Assembly: GCA_036971715.1 (NCBI GenBank)
Contig: JAVHJL010000003.1
Coordinates: 3,224,001-3,288,000 of the forward strand
DNA: 64,000 nt
Direction: 5' to 3'
Source: Arthrobotrys musiformis
Lineage: Eukaryota; Ascomycota; Orbiliomycetes; Orbiliales; Orbiliaceae
The translations under genes were made by a program, and so were the position numbers. Below the pieces are notes generated by a model, which worked only from the letters and a program-made list of their open reading frames with translations, ran no database searches and was not told the origin of the DNA. Shown here one piece after another: positions 12,142 through 24,967 of the stretch (its first letter is position 1; every line of letters begins with the position of its first letter).

Positions 12142-12612
12142 TGTGGATGGTTAGTGGTCCGAACCCACCCACTGCACCCGAGCTTCCGAAGTATCTCTGG
12201 ATCGGTAAAGCAAGAGGACTATAAAAGTGTCGAAGGCATGGAAGGAGCTTCTTTGTTCTCCGTGCGAAGGTATACTCTCAAGATACCTAAGCTATGTCAG
12301 TCAGGGGAAAGGGGCAGGATTTATAAAGCGACCGTGGTTCGGGCTGGCGATAGGTAAGTCTTAATTTTGGGAAGAGAGTGGCCTAGCTGCAGGAGGGATG
12401 GAGGATTAGATGAGATAATAGCGGGCCTTGTTTGAGCCGTTTCCCTTTCCTTTGGATCCGAGCTAACTGCGCCACACCTCAACACATTCCGCCTCCAAAA
12501 TCCAACAAACGGCGGCCTTCACAATGCGGCGTCAAATAGGTAAGTAGATATTACTTATACAGCTCTGGTACTCGTACACCGTCATGCTCGTATACTATCG
12601 TACATACATCAC
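12142..12612. other. Short intergenic region between BMS1 and PEP7
   Basis: It contains the PEP7 promoter and the BMS1 3' flank. A plus-strand ATGCGGCGTCAAATAG followed by a donor-like GTAAGTAG at 12523-12546 has no downstream exon I can support. Confidence 0.4.
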
Positions 12613-15600
12613 TTACTCATCATCCCCCTTCTGCCTCCTCCTCTTGCTCTTGCTAACCTGTCCACCCTCCTCATCTCCCTTCCTCTTCCTCCCTTCCTTC
12701 TTCCAAAACTCCTTCCCTTCCCTCTTCTCCCGAGCTTCCTTCATCTCCATATTCTCCGCAACTTTAGTTCTATAAACCTTCCTCTTCTCCTCCTTCTTCT
12801 CCCGTCTCTTCTCCACCTTCTCGTTCCTCATGGTCTGCAGCTTCTGCAAAAGATCCCTTGCCTTCTTCTCCTCGCCACCCAGAACCACAGCCCGCTTTTG
12901 CATGTATGTCTCCTTCTTCTGTGGTTTCATGGCGTGGATTTGGGATTTGAAGGGCAGTTCCGCTTGGACTGTCTTTGGCACCCGGAGGGGGTTGAAGTGT
13001 CTTGTTTGTCGTTCGATTTTCTACAAACACCCATTCCCCATTAGTAAACGTGTTTCAAATATACCCCGACCAAACTCCATCTCTAAAGCATCAATTTCGT
13101 GGAGGCGTAGACAGAAACATACCTTATATTTAGAATCCTTCAACAACGGCGTCGCCACCCCTTCCTCAGCTCTAACCTGCCCCGTCAACCTCATCGCCTT
13201 CCACCCACCTTCACCCAACAAATTCGTCATGGGATTATAAAACTTCCTCGGTTTAACCGGATACCAAGCTCTCAAGAACACGATGTCACTCATCAATATC
13301 TTGTCTTCGAACGTAGCTCTGAAGTGTCCGTCCGGTTTACTCAACGCCCGTTTGATCTGTCCTCTAACGCCGGAGACGGTTCGAATACCCGCTCCTTCGA
13401 ATTTGGCGACTTCGAGGGACGAGGTGAACATATCCTTTATAAACGCTGTGTTTTTGAAGATCTTTTGTGGGTACCCGGTCAACTTGAGCTTTTTGACGAT
13501 TTCTGTGCCTTCGTCGACGTTTAGCACTACTCCGGTGGCGGAGATTCTAAAACCCGGGTTTTCGTTTGAGACGCTGTTGACACAGCAGAAACCGGTATTG
13601 GGCGCGATGAGGGGTCCGTAGAATGTTCCCGTGCAGTGCATGTGCTCGGGGGTGTATTTGAGCATTCTGTTTCGAGTTCGAGAGTCGCTTAGGGAGTAGA
13701 TGGGGATACTCTGGAATCGTCGCCAGCCAAGACTAAATATCAGCGGATCATTCGTTTTTAAGATCCGTTTGTGCCATCTATGTCTTTTGATTCGAACTTG
13801 TAAGAACCCGAACCGATCTTCCGTAGGCGTGAGACCCCCAACGAGGATCGGTTGCTTTGGGTCGAAGTTCTGGACGAATTCACAGGGGATACCGGAGAGG
13901 ACAATTCGAGCGTATGTTCCGGGACGGAAACCCTCGATTCGGACACGGGTGTTTAGGTCTAGATCCTCCAATTCCGCCTTGTTGACGTCTTGTTGTTTGG
14001 TGAGCTTGGCCTTTTGGGCTTCGTACCATTCATCTTCGCCGAATTCCTCTTTGTCTTCTTGACCTAATTGACCTTCGTCGGCTTCTTCTTCGAAGCGGAG
14101 CTTCAGTTCTTCCTTCTTGCGGGCGTTCTTCTCTCTTTCTTGTTCGATGGTGAGTTTTTCTTCGGGTCCATCGGGTTTATCTGCCGGGCCGGATTTTTCT
14201 CCCGTTTCCAGATCCTCGAATTCACCATCTCCCTCGTCGGAACCGAACCCAGAGAAGTCGTCGTCATCCATGTCGTCGTCGTCCCCGTTCTCTCTCCTTT
14301 CCTGTTCGTCAAGGAGATTTGCGGTGATGAACCGTCTTCGCAAGTCCTCCATATCAGCCTCAGTTTCCCTCCACTTCTTCTCTAAGGCCTCGATGTCGTA
14401 ACTTGGCATGCCGCGGTCAACCGCCGCTAAGGGGTCTTCGCCTACATCCTTCGCTTTCTTGAAGAAATCGTCTTCATCGGCTTCTTCCTCTTCTTCCTCC
14501 CCTTCTTCAATCGTCTCCCCACGCCAGAGTTTTGCAACATTCGACAGTGTAACGCTCTCGTCGTACAATAGTTTTCCGAGGTCTTTCAGACTCTTTTTCT
14601 TGTTCTTAGAGCTATTTTTGAACATTTCCACAGCTCGCTCGGTAAGGTTTTGTTTCCAGCGGGCGTTTCCATCTTCATCTTCCATGTCCGAGTCCTCCCC
14701 GTCTTCATCAGACGGGAGTTCCTCGTCATCGAAGGATTGGTCGGATACATCAGATACGGATCCGATATCAGAGTCGCTGTCTGCAAATGCAACGTCCTCA
14801 TCCCCGCCCTCGGAGTTATTTAGAGATGCAAACTTCTTTTGCAATTTAACACCGTTGTCGCCTGACATATCCTCGGTATCGGAGTCCTCGTCGCTATCGG
14901 CGTCGTCTCCTTCTTCATCAAAGTCCTCCTCTTCATCGTCCTCATCGTCATCACCGCTTTCGAAACCTTCATCGTCTTGGTTACCATTGGTAATTGCACG
15001 TCCAGACCGCTTCGTCTTCCGCCCAACATCATTGGATTCATCGGTGTTGCGGATCAAAGCTCCGTTACTGAACAATCGTACACCGCCGTCATGGTCCTGC
15101 GTGGTGCCCTGCCCGAGTAAATTCTGCCGTCCTTGCAATCCAACCACCAATCTCTCACCCACATCTCTTTCTCCTCCTTCTTCACCATCGCCTTCCTCGC
15201 CATTGTTGAAGTTACTCGTCTTCACATCGATATAAACGGCGTCTTTATCCACCAAGACTCCACCAACATCACTCATAGGTGCAAATAGTAGCTTTTGTTT
15301 ATCACCCAGCCTCCGTCTCTTTGATCCTTCCTTCCCTTCCATCCTCTGGATAGCCTGTGGGGTCGGACACGGATCCGCCAACCCTTCCACACTCGCGACG
15401 TTTAAGTCTCCAACGCCGGGGATATGGACCCTCCCGTCTACGGCTGGGAAGTTTGTGCCTCGGAGGTACCCGTATACCGCCACAGTTCTATCCGCCTCTT
15501 CGTTCTCTTCGATCATTGCGGGATCCGTAAGATCCACCATACGGTCCGCGAGCATATACGGATGTGTATTTCTCCAAATAATCGGCCTGGGGTTCTTCAT

Positions 15601-16510
15601 GACGCTAATAAACCTCGAAAGATTCAAGATCTCTCGATCAGGGTACCTACCATTCATGACACCGCTCAAGTAGAATAATTTAGCACCGTGGTAGAGTTCG
15701 CTCCAGAACCTGTGTTTTAACCTCTTCTTCGCTGTTTGCAGGGTAGACGGGGAGCGGAAGAGGTCGAGATGGGTTAGGATTCCGAAGATGTTGGAGGGCA
15801 TGCCGTGGCAGGACATGATGTTTAGGAATTCCATTGTTTCCATTTCGAACCCGAAGTTCCCGTCGATGAGGAGGAGGACTATGTCGGCGATTTTGGCGGT
15901 ATCGATCATGGAAGGGAGGGAAGGGTGACATTCTAGGAAGGTTAGACGGCGTTTTTTGGAGGTTACGACGGTTATGGGTCCCGCTATGGAGGTTAGGGTG
16001 TGTTTTGTGTAGCGGCGGACGAGGGACTTGATGAGGGTTGTTTTGCCGGTCTGGGTTATTGCACGTTAGATTTTACATCTTGTAGAATATTTAGTAGAGG
16101 CGGATTAGGTGACGTACACCGGGAGGGCCGACGACAGCGACAATGGTTGGTGGTGCCTCCTCGGGGAGACGGTCCACGAGGGGGACATGGAGTTTCCTTT
16201 CTTTGATCTGTTCAACCACCACGACCACGATTAGAAATTGGCACCTCTTGAGAATAGATAGGAGAATTATAGTATGAGAACAACATACATCATGACTTCT
16301 CTTCGCCTGCTTTGCGAGTTTTCCAGGATTTGCGAACGCGAATGCCTTGGGATTGGGTCCTGTGCAATATTAGCCCATACTGCCGTCGTAATAACAATCC
16401 CAACGGGATGATAATTGGGGAGGTATAAAAAGGTTCGTACCACCGGTATGTTTACTCTTCTTCTTTCCCTTCGTTTTGGAAGCTCGATGGGGGGTATTCG
16501 CCTGATCCAT
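12613..16510 (-). CDS. BMS1: Ribosome biogenesis GTPase BMS1
   Basis: Five exons on the minus strand: 16510-16441, 16359-16289, 16207-16118, 16050-13123, 13020-12613, giving 1,188 aa; yeast Bms1 is 1,183 aa. The N-terminus has the PNPKAFAF motif, then the P-loop GPPGTGKT (residues 74-81), which is interrupted by intron 3 after GPPG. Next come DTAKIADIVLLLIDG and the LTHLD (G4-like) motif. The central region has long Asp/Glu tracts coded by GAT/GAG-rich DNA. The C-terminal part is the Bms1/Tsr1 RIBIOP_C domain, ending with the KIERQTRHFNPLRVPK segment and a Lys-rich tail. Bms1 is the GTPase of the 90S pre-ribosome; it recruits Rcl1 and acts in early 18S cleavages in the nucleolus. It is the best-supported gene in this part of the window. 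Confidence 0.97.
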
Positions 16511-17224
16511 CTTTGCTCAAGATCGTGAACGTTGCCGGTAAGTTGCTCTGGTCGCAGAAAAACTGGTATCTGCAAAGCTTTTGGAGCGCAAAAAAAAAGT
16601 TGACCGGGGTTCTGCCATGCCAAGACTTTATGTGCCAAGGATATTGTGCCAAGAGAAGTTCGTGCCAAGAACCGACGCCGTCAGCAACACATTTCCACCG
16701 TCCGACGCAAAGCGAGTCGTCGAGTCACAGCTGAGCTGAGCAGAACGCAATTCATTGGGATCCAGGCCAGTCGATTGTTCGCAAGCGAAGTGACTAGTCC
16801 AATCTAATCTAATCCAATCCCGTCAGATGGCCATGTGAGCCCAAGGACGAAGTCCAGCTCCGTACGCACATCCGGAGCACAAATCGTACGGAATGTTGTC
16901 TTACCCCTCCATTGGCGGTACTGTAGTGCCATTGGCGGGGTTTAGCTCTCTGTACGTCATCCGCAGCAGCAAAGCAAGGCCGGACGTTCAATCAGATTTT
17001 AAATAAAGTATCTACACCCGCGTGCGAATGAGAAAGTATATATAAAGGGGCCACGGAAGCCCGGGTCCCCTTTTTCTTTCCTAGTCCTTGATTCTTACTT
17101 CTTACAATCCTATAGATCTACCCTTTTACATAATAATATAACTTCTCCCTTTTTTGATTCAAACAAACTGCTTCGACGACGGTTTACTACTTGTTTGAGA
17201 TACTACTCTTCTAATAAACTCAAG
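16511..17224. other. Divergent promoter region between BMS1 and the I9 inhibitor gene
   Basis: No coding exon seen. It serves as the shared upstream region of two divergent genes and includes a TATA element on the plus side and a pyrimidine-rich plus-strand leader (about 17068-17220). Confidence 0.5.
17037..17046 (+). promoter_or_regulatory. TATA box of the I9 inhibitor gene
   Basis: TATATATAAA lies about 180 nt before the start codon and is followed by a CT-rich leader, the usual arrangement for a strongly expressed fungal gene. Confidence 0.5.
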
Positions 17225-17769
17225 ATGCCTACCACTTACATCGTAAGAGTTCAATACTTAGTCCCTTGTTTGGTTTTTGGGGTTGAAGTTCCGTGGATAT
17301 CGATATGGGACTATGCCCGTAAATATAAATAGTGGGGTTCAACGCTGACTGGCGGGCGTTATAACATCCAGATCACTATCAAGGATGGCGTGAGCAAGGA
17401 GGAGTAAGTACACTACCCCTTCCACTGTATCTCGATAATATCTAAATCTGTGAACACGTACCTGTATATCACTATTCGGAAGTTCACAAATTGAAGGGTT
17501 AGCTAGTTGCTAATTTGTATTCCTTGCAGAGCCAAGCAGCACGTTATCGACTCTGGTGGTAAAATCACCCACGACTACAGCATCGTCAACGCCTTTACGT
17601 AAGTCCTTTACTCCCACGACCATTTTACAAACGGGATATAAAACTGATGTAATATATCCACAATAGCGCCGAATTCCCAGACGGAGTCGTTACAACCTTC
17701 GAGACCCATCCAGATGTCGACTCATGGGAGTTGGACGGAGTTGTCACAACCCAGCCAGTAAATCAGTAA
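17225..17769 (+). CDS. PBI2: Proteinase B inhibitor-like protein (peptidase inhibitor I9 / PBI2 family)
   Basis: Four small exons: 17225-17242, 17372-17403, 17530-17598, 17667-17769, giving 73 aa. The product begins MPTTYIITIKDG, then KQHVIDSGGKITHDYS and VNAFTAEFPDGV, and ends in a Val/Gln-rich tail. This matches the compact I9 fold (propeptide-like beta-alpha-beta) of yeast Pbi2 and Pleurotus POIA1: YIVTLK start, GG.I.H.Y, and the F.A..P region. Pbi2 is a cytosolic and vacuolar inhibitor of proteinase B and also takes part in vacuole fusion. No signal peptide is present, which fits a cytosolic inhibitor. The first exon codes only six residues. All phases agree. Assignment rests on length and motif order rather than a catalytic signature. 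Confidence 0.85.
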
Positions 17770-19117
17770 AGGGACTAACTCCCGAAAGGGTGGTATTGAT
17801 GACACTCCATGGGAGTTCCTAGCTTTGTGTCCGGGCTTTGTGCAACCGGTTTATGTCATTTATCTCGTCATGTAGAACTTACGTACGCGGGCCTGTCATT
17901 CCCTTTTTCATATGATCACACGCATGCACGACTGGAATGGGGTAGCACAAAGGGGTACACCAGATAGACCGGATACAATGATACAATTGATACCCTGGGT
18001 TTCTCCAATCTTATTCTTCCTTATAAAAAACAAAAACAAACGAGTAGGCATTGACAGGATAATGTTGGTTTCTGTTGGAGTAGGGATAGAGATCCATGTT
18101 TCTTTTATGAGGTCGTAGATAAGTCCCTTGTGTGGATTTGTCTAGGTGCCAATACGGGGTATTGAGTATAATACTGCGTATTTTAGCCACCCATTAGTGC
18201 TTACTTACGTACTGGTACGTGCCTTCGAAATTCTTTGTGTAGCCTCGAATCCAGGCCAGAGCCCATCCGGTGTCTAAGTAAGTGAGTAAGTATGTATGTA
18301 CAGAGAAGGACGCGTCTAGTGGCCTCAGATAGAACGGGACCCGTGAGAGCAAAGTCGTTCTGACTTCAGGCTCTTTATAGCTGAGACATCCAAACCCTCC
18401 GTACACACTATGGAAGCACTGGTAAACATACTATGTAGCTGTCCAGTCTCAGACCTTGTACGACACCACCCAGCCACGCACACGTAGGTATATTTAAGTA
18501 AGTACTTAGGTATATACAGACGAAGCCGGGGATGGTTATTATCTCGATGGGTACCAATATTGGGAGAGTATTGCTGGCAGCAGGGAATTTGAGGCCCATT
18601 GGAGCCCAGCCACTCGGAGTACCCCGCCATCGTGGCAAGTTCGAGAAAGCTCTCCGTTTGCAGCAGCTGCACATTGATCACGACCGACCACAAAGGCCAC
18701 TTTTGTTCCCCCACTCAATTAGCCCCATTACTCCTGGGTAAGTACTTAACTAAAGTACTTAGCTAAACCAGCATGGTAATCTGAGGAGGGAAAGCCAAAG
18801 TTGTGGTTGGCCAGAAATCCTTTTTGTTTGTTTGGTCTGCCGAACTCCATCCAGCAAAAGAGCAAAAGAGAAAAAAAAAAAAAAAAAAAGTGTGCTCCAC
18901 CAAAAATTTTGAAAAAACCTTTTAACCCAACGCTGCCTTCCAAACCCCCCCAAAAACCTTCTTCCTCCAAATATTTCCTTCCCGCTCCCAGGACCTCCTC
19001 TCGAAAGACAGAACACTCTCCCGCTCACCGTCTTCTCCTATTTTGCACCTCATCCCTTTTTGATACCTCACCTTTCCCCTACGAATCTTTTTTTTCGTCA
19101 CCCCAAAATCCTTCAAA
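17770..19117. other. Intergenic region upstream of eIF5A
   Basis: No gene recognised. The proximal 250 nt before the eIF5A ATG is C/T-rich, typical of leaders of highly expressed fungal genes, and follows an A-homopolymer at about 18871-18889. Confidence 0.5.
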
Positions 19118-20168
19118 ATGGCAGACAACGATGAGGTGAGTGAGCCACTACCCCGCCTTTTCGCTGCACCCTAGGTCAACAGCGTCCCACCTCACGAGAT
19201 GCCTGGAATCCCCCATCGCACACTCCGCTCTCCGGGTCGCTTTTATCTATTCCCAATCCACATCAAATAAAATAGACCGTATCACGTATTGCATCTTCAA
19301 AAAGCAGATGTGGCTGACAGTAGTTTATTATCGTGGTGTAGCAACACGAACAGCACACCTTCGAGCAGTCCGGGTCCGGTGCCTCTCTCACCTACCCAAT
19401 GCAATGTTCCGCATTGAGGTACGAATACCCACACCAACATCTGTCCCTCTGCACCTTTGAAACTCGAGCAGAATTGTTAATATCGCTGTAGGAAGAACGG
19501 TCACGTCGTCATCAAGGGTCGTCCATGCAAGGTTCGTTCGAAAAAATATTTCAACCCCACTATCTCAACACGGAAGAGCTAACAAAGGATGTTTTTGTAT
19601 TTTATATAGATCGTTGACATGTCTACCTCCAAGACTGGAAAGCACGGTCACGCCAAGGTCCACTTGGTCGCCATTGATATCTTCACCGGCAAGAAGCTCG
19701 AAGATTTGTCCCCATCCACCGTATGTTTTTTCTTCATATATATATATATATATATATCACTGGTAGGGGCACCGCTGATATATGCAATTCTAGCACAACA
19801 TGGATGTCCCCAACGTCGTCCGTAACGAATACCAGCTCGTAAGTGCCTATTCCCAGCAAAGGATAATTTATTAAAGGTTAAATCTAACATGCCACCTTGG
19901 CGGCAGATCGACATTGACGACGGTTTCCTCAACCTCATGACCAGCGACGGTGCCACCAAGGACGACGTCAAGCTTCCAGAGGCTGATTTGGGCAAGGAAA
20001 TCCAAAGCGCTTTCGACGAAGGAAGAGATCTCAGTCAGTACCCTTCGGATATCTGCATAATATCCCGTACTCCAACTAACCCGAACCCTACTCTCTTTAG
20101 TTGTCACCATCGTCTCCGCTATGGGAGAAGAGCAGGCCCTTGCCTACAAGGATGCACCAAAGAACTAG
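19118..20168 (+). CDS. TIF51A: Translation factor eIF5A (hypusine-containing)
   Basis: Seven exons: 19118-19135, 19342-19418, 19492-19531, 19610-19720, 19794-19838, 19907-20033, 20101-20168, giving 161 aa, the normal length of the family. The N-terminal KOW/SH3-like domain has TYPMQCSALRKNGHVVIKGRPCK, and the hypusination loop STSKTGKHGHAK places the modified lysine at residue 56. The C-terminal OB domain includes EYQLIDIDDGFLNLM and ends AYKDAPKN. eIF5A relieves ribosome stalling (for example at polyproline) and aids termination; it needs deoxyhypusine synthase and hydroxylase. The gene is intron-rich for its size, with an 18-nt first exon before a 206-nt intron. Intron 4 contains a (TA)n run near 19740-19757. 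Confidence 0.98.
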
Positions 20169-21110
20169 ATAATTAAGACCAATCGCAAGTTTCGTGAATT
20201 TTGGCCTTTGTCTTTGTCTGTGGATTCATTGTTGCATCTTTCTTGGGATTCAATCCTCTCTTTTTTTTTTGCCATTTTTTTTTTTTTTTTCAAGGGATGG
20301 GAACAAACAAATTCTTTCAATATAAGAAACCAGGTTGCCCTTTTGTATATCGGTGGTCTCCTTTCTTTTCCGGTTTTCTTTTTTTTTTAGCTGTCACGAT
20401 TAGGAAGACACCCGACAAGTTCCCTCTTCGTCCTACTCCTACTTTCCTCCCCTTTCAAATTCCTACCACAACGTCGGAAAGCTACTCGAAATTTCTCGTC
20501 GAAAAAAAACGATAGATAGAACGACGTTCCCCTCGCCTACGGTCTTATGGTTATATGATGATATGGTATCCCACGATTAATCTTTTTTTTCAAATGGGGA
20601 AAACTTGAAAAAGGAAAAGGATGTTTCAAATGAGAGAGGAGGGAGGAGAAAAGGGGAAGAGAGAGAAAGAGAGAGACAGCCGGTGTTCAAAAGTGGTTCT
20701 TTTTTGCCCTGCTCTTTCTTTGTAGTTTTAGTTGTAGTTCTGTGATTTTTCTTCGGTCTGGAGAAAAATTCTTATGAAAGGATGGTTTTGGTTCCCTTCT
20801 CAATTTTGTTTGTCTTTTCGTAAAAGAACCGTAGAGTTATGTGGATTCTGAGGAGGTGTGTGATGTAGAAGCGTATACGAACTTATGAGGCTTTGGAATC
20901 GATCTTTAAAGATAGCGACGTAAAGATCAAGATTAGATTTTTTTTTTTTTTTCGCAATAGTTTAATCGATAAGATTTCTTAACGTTTACTCCCCCATCAG
21001 CTAGCTCTAGCTGCCCATCGACCAAAACTTCCCACAGATTGGAGCTTCCACATCCCACCAGAAACCTCCGTAAACCTCCGCGATGAATGTAGATTCCTCG
21101 TCTTCACATC
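20169..21110. other. Intergenic region between eIF5A and RRN7
   Basis: It has T- and GA-rich low-complexity tracts (poly-T near 20261-20290 and 20939-20952; GA-rich near 20630-20680). No coding exon or RNA gene is evident. The 5' part is probably the eIF5A 3' UTR. Confidence 0.5.
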
Positions 21111-23094
21111 ATGGAACGGCAGAAGGGTGAACGTTGCGGGATCGATAACTGTCGATCGCGGTTTTATCATCTTGCTGATGGGCAGTGGACTTGTAGTAAT
21201 GGACATGTGCAGGAGGTATGCACCCCCCCTTCCACCTCTGGTGGGTTTTGCTAATCTTTTTGTAGGGACGGTTGGATATTCGTGAAGATGAGGAGTATCA
21301 ACCGCGGAAGGGGGATAGATTGGTTATTGAAACTGAGGGGGGGGTGGTAGAGGAGAAAGGTATTTTTCTATTTATCTTATGGGGGGGGTGGGTTTACTGA
21401 TTAGTGGTAGTGTTTACGGGGAAGAAGGGGCTTTCGTTGTTACTTCAGGGTTTCCAGGTTGTATTGAGGAAACAGGTTGGGTGGATGATTGATGTCAAGG
21501 GGTTTCCCAAGGAGTTTCAGGTGATTTTTCTACCTTTGTGGGGGTGGTTTATAGACTTGCATGCTGATGTTTGTGGAGGTTATTGTTCGAGATTTGTGGA
21601 CGTTACGGTTGGGGGCTATATACTCCGAACGAAGTTCCAGAACACCATCGGTAGCTAGTTCCGGTTACACCTCCGCCGATTCTGCTACAGCATACCCATC
21701 CGATGCCGAAACCGCGTCGGAAAGATCGATGTCCACCCGCCGTGGACGTTCACGCTCGACTTCTCGCGGTAGACGGAGAGAGGTGGTGCCGAAGTTACTG
21801 GATACGATAACGATCCTTTACCTCGCTTCCTGCCTCCTACGGATTCATTTGGATATACCGACGTTGCATGGGTGGATTTTACAGCAGGATATTGTGTATT
21901 TCCGGGCGATTAGAAGTTTACCTGTCGATATGGTGGAGAAGATGGAGGTTAAATGGCGGAGGAAGTTTGAGCCGAAGGTTATGCCTACCTGTGAGGGGGT
22001 TAGGAGGTGTGTGTTCACGGGGATTGGGTATTATGTTGAGAGGTTTGGGGTTGAAGTTCCGAGGTTTATGGCTCAGGGGGTGGTTGGGGGGTGGTTACTT
22101 GGGTTTGGATGTCCGCGTTAGTGCTCCCTTTTTAAAGAAAACTTGGTTTATGGATGCTGATTTTTGGGTAGCGGAGGTTTATCCTGCGGTGTTTGCATTG
22201 GCTGGTATGATCAAGTCGGAGATGAAGTATCCGACTACGGGGAGGTATAGACTTCTGAATTGTCCGGATGTGCAGCTTATGGCGCTACTTGTTATTTCAC
22301 TAAAACTCTGCTGGGGCCTGGACGACGATGATCCGGAGGCGATGAAATATATGAAGCTGGATAAAAGAGGAAGACTCCTCCCTCGTTTCGCGAAAAGGGA
22401 GTGGGAGGTGGCGAATATGAAGGTCGAATGGGATGATTGGAAAGGAATACTCGAGATGAAAGACGGGGAGGTAAAGAAGAAGGCGAATTGGCAGCTTGAA
22501 GTCGATGAGGCTGAGATCTTTGGGTGGAGCGGTGGGGAGATCGATGAATACCTCGAGTGGTTTGAGAAGAATTGGGGGGGTGGTGTGGAGGGGAAACCGA
22601 CGGCCGGGGTGGTCAGGCTCTTCGAAGATGATGTTAACCCCGATCGAAATGAGGAGGAAAGGAATCAAACCGACGAACCCACCGGTGCGTTCGAGAAGAA
22701 ACTGGAAAACTACACGATGCTTCAATCTACGATGAAATTGGGCAAACCCATCCCCGCGGGTCGCAAACGAGGGCGCATCCTCCGCCCTGGTGAGAAATAT
22801 ATCCGCTACAAGAAATGGGGGGATATTCGGTCTTCCAAGCTCAAAAGTTTGTATTTGGCGGCAGCGGGGAAGGTGGGGGTTGGGATTGAGGGGTTTGTGT
22901 ATGTGGTTCAGAAGTTGGAGCATAGACTTGGGGAGGTTAGTAAGGGGAAGGAACCGATGAGGGAGGTTAGTGATGAGGAGGGTGGTTACGATGAAGATGA
23001 GGAGGAGGGGGTGGGGACAGGATTGGAGGAGGTGGTTGATTTGGGGGAAAGTGAGGATGAGGAGGAAGAGGATTTGGAGGAGCTTTTGGGTTAG
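21111..23094 (+). CDS. RRN7: RNA polymerase I core-factor subunit RRN7 (TAF1B family)
   Basis: Five exons: 21111-21215, 21266-21359, 21405-21520, 21579-22063, 22122-23094, giving 590 aa. The N-terminus is the RRN7-type zinc ribbon (Cys9, Cys14, Cys28, His32; CGIDNC...WTCSNGH). It is followed by a B-reader/linker-like segment and then cyclin-like repeats containing LLQGFQVVLRKQVGWMI, VIVRDLWTLRL, LASCLLRIHLDIPTLHGW and NCPDVQLMALLVISLKLCWG. A Ser/Arg-rich insert with SRSTSRGRRR sits between them. The C-terminus is acidic (DEDEEEG, ESEDEEEEDLEELL). Rrn7 is the TFIIB-like subunit of the Pol I core factor with Rrn6 and Rrn11, and it acts at the rDNA promoter in the nucleolus. The intron 4 donor GTTTAT is weak, but the frame requires it. 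Confidence 0.92.
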
Positions 23095-24000
23095 CACTCC
23101 GCTTTTGTGACGATTAGGTATGGAATCTGGCTAGATGGTGTTTTATCTCAGGAGTCGGGATCTTTGGTCTTTTTGTATGTCATCCTGTGGTTTAGCGGCG
23201 AAGCATTGCGATAGAGGGCTTGAAATTTGGCGATTTGAGTGGATTTATAAGTATCATGACGCTTCAGCAGTGCCTGGTCTAAGAGATAATATTATGGCAC
23301 ATGTACACAATCGACAGAGTACTCGGCCTCGAAGATACTTAAAGACAAACTCGTGCAGCAGCCTGGATCCATGGCCAGTTGGTATCATTATTCGAGGAAG
23401 CCAATACGTCGTTGAATGCCTTAAATTACAGGCCCCTCTTCAAGATCCAAAAATGAAACTAGATGGAGCTATCAAAACACCCTACAGACGAAACGGGTAA
23501 ATCTAGTAGCTATAGTCCCCTGTGGAGTCTGGAGTGGAGGCAATCTTCAGTGTTCGAATGTCCTGAGGGTAGTTACTAGGTATTCATAGCTATGCATAGC
23601 TATGGGACTTATTTGCGTACCATCAGACTATAAGCTGCTACACTACGGTAGCCCGCTATACCACGAGACTACGAGAGCCAATGCTTTGGCAAAGACAGCT
23701 CAGACGCAGCGTCCGGCTCCGAGACTCGTTCTATCCTCGAGACTAGCTAGTCCTAGCCTCGTCACCAGACCCTTCATCTTTAGGCTGGTTTCGGGCTGGC
23801 TAAAGCTGGTCTCGTGCCAAAGATAGGCTCCAGTCCATTGGGTAGAGCGAGGCCAGGCATTGGCGTATGTGGAATGTGTTGTGGTGTTGCGGTTTGTCGT
23901 TGTGTCGTCTGAGCGTGCCAAGACACAGTAGGGCTTGGGGCACAGTTTGCCCTTTTTCGTTGTTTGGACAAGTCGAAGGACTGCAATTAGCGTTTGTGCG
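23095..24000. other. Intergenic region between RRN7 and ubiquitin-L40
   Basis: No supported gene. It contains short repeats such as CATAGCTATG (around 23585-23605) and GAGACT/CTGGTCTCG words (23720-23820) that look like fragments of decayed repeats. The last ~150 nt contain the ubiquitin-L40 promoter and leader. Confidence 0.45.
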
Positions 24001-24060
24001 CCAGAAGCCCTTTCTCATCGACATCAATCATCATCGACAATCAACCCCAACACCGCCACA

Positions 24061-24967
<907 letters not shown>

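Noticed and set aside
12523..12560. Possible mini-exon ATGCGGCGTCAAATAG with donor GTAAGTAG
   Set aside because: No downstream plus-strand exon exists; the following sequence is antisense to BMS1.
14408..15235. 275-codon Ser-rich frame on the plus strand
   Set aside because: It is the complement of the acidic Asp/Glu-coding region of BMS1; long antisense Ser frames are expected opposite GAT/GAG-rich coding DNA.
22300..23097. 265-codon minus-strand frame
   Set aside because: Antisense shadow of the last RRN7 exon, with no family-like content.
23135..23500. 121-codon frame after RRN7
   Set aside because: It starts within the probable RRN7 3' UTR and has no recognisable content.
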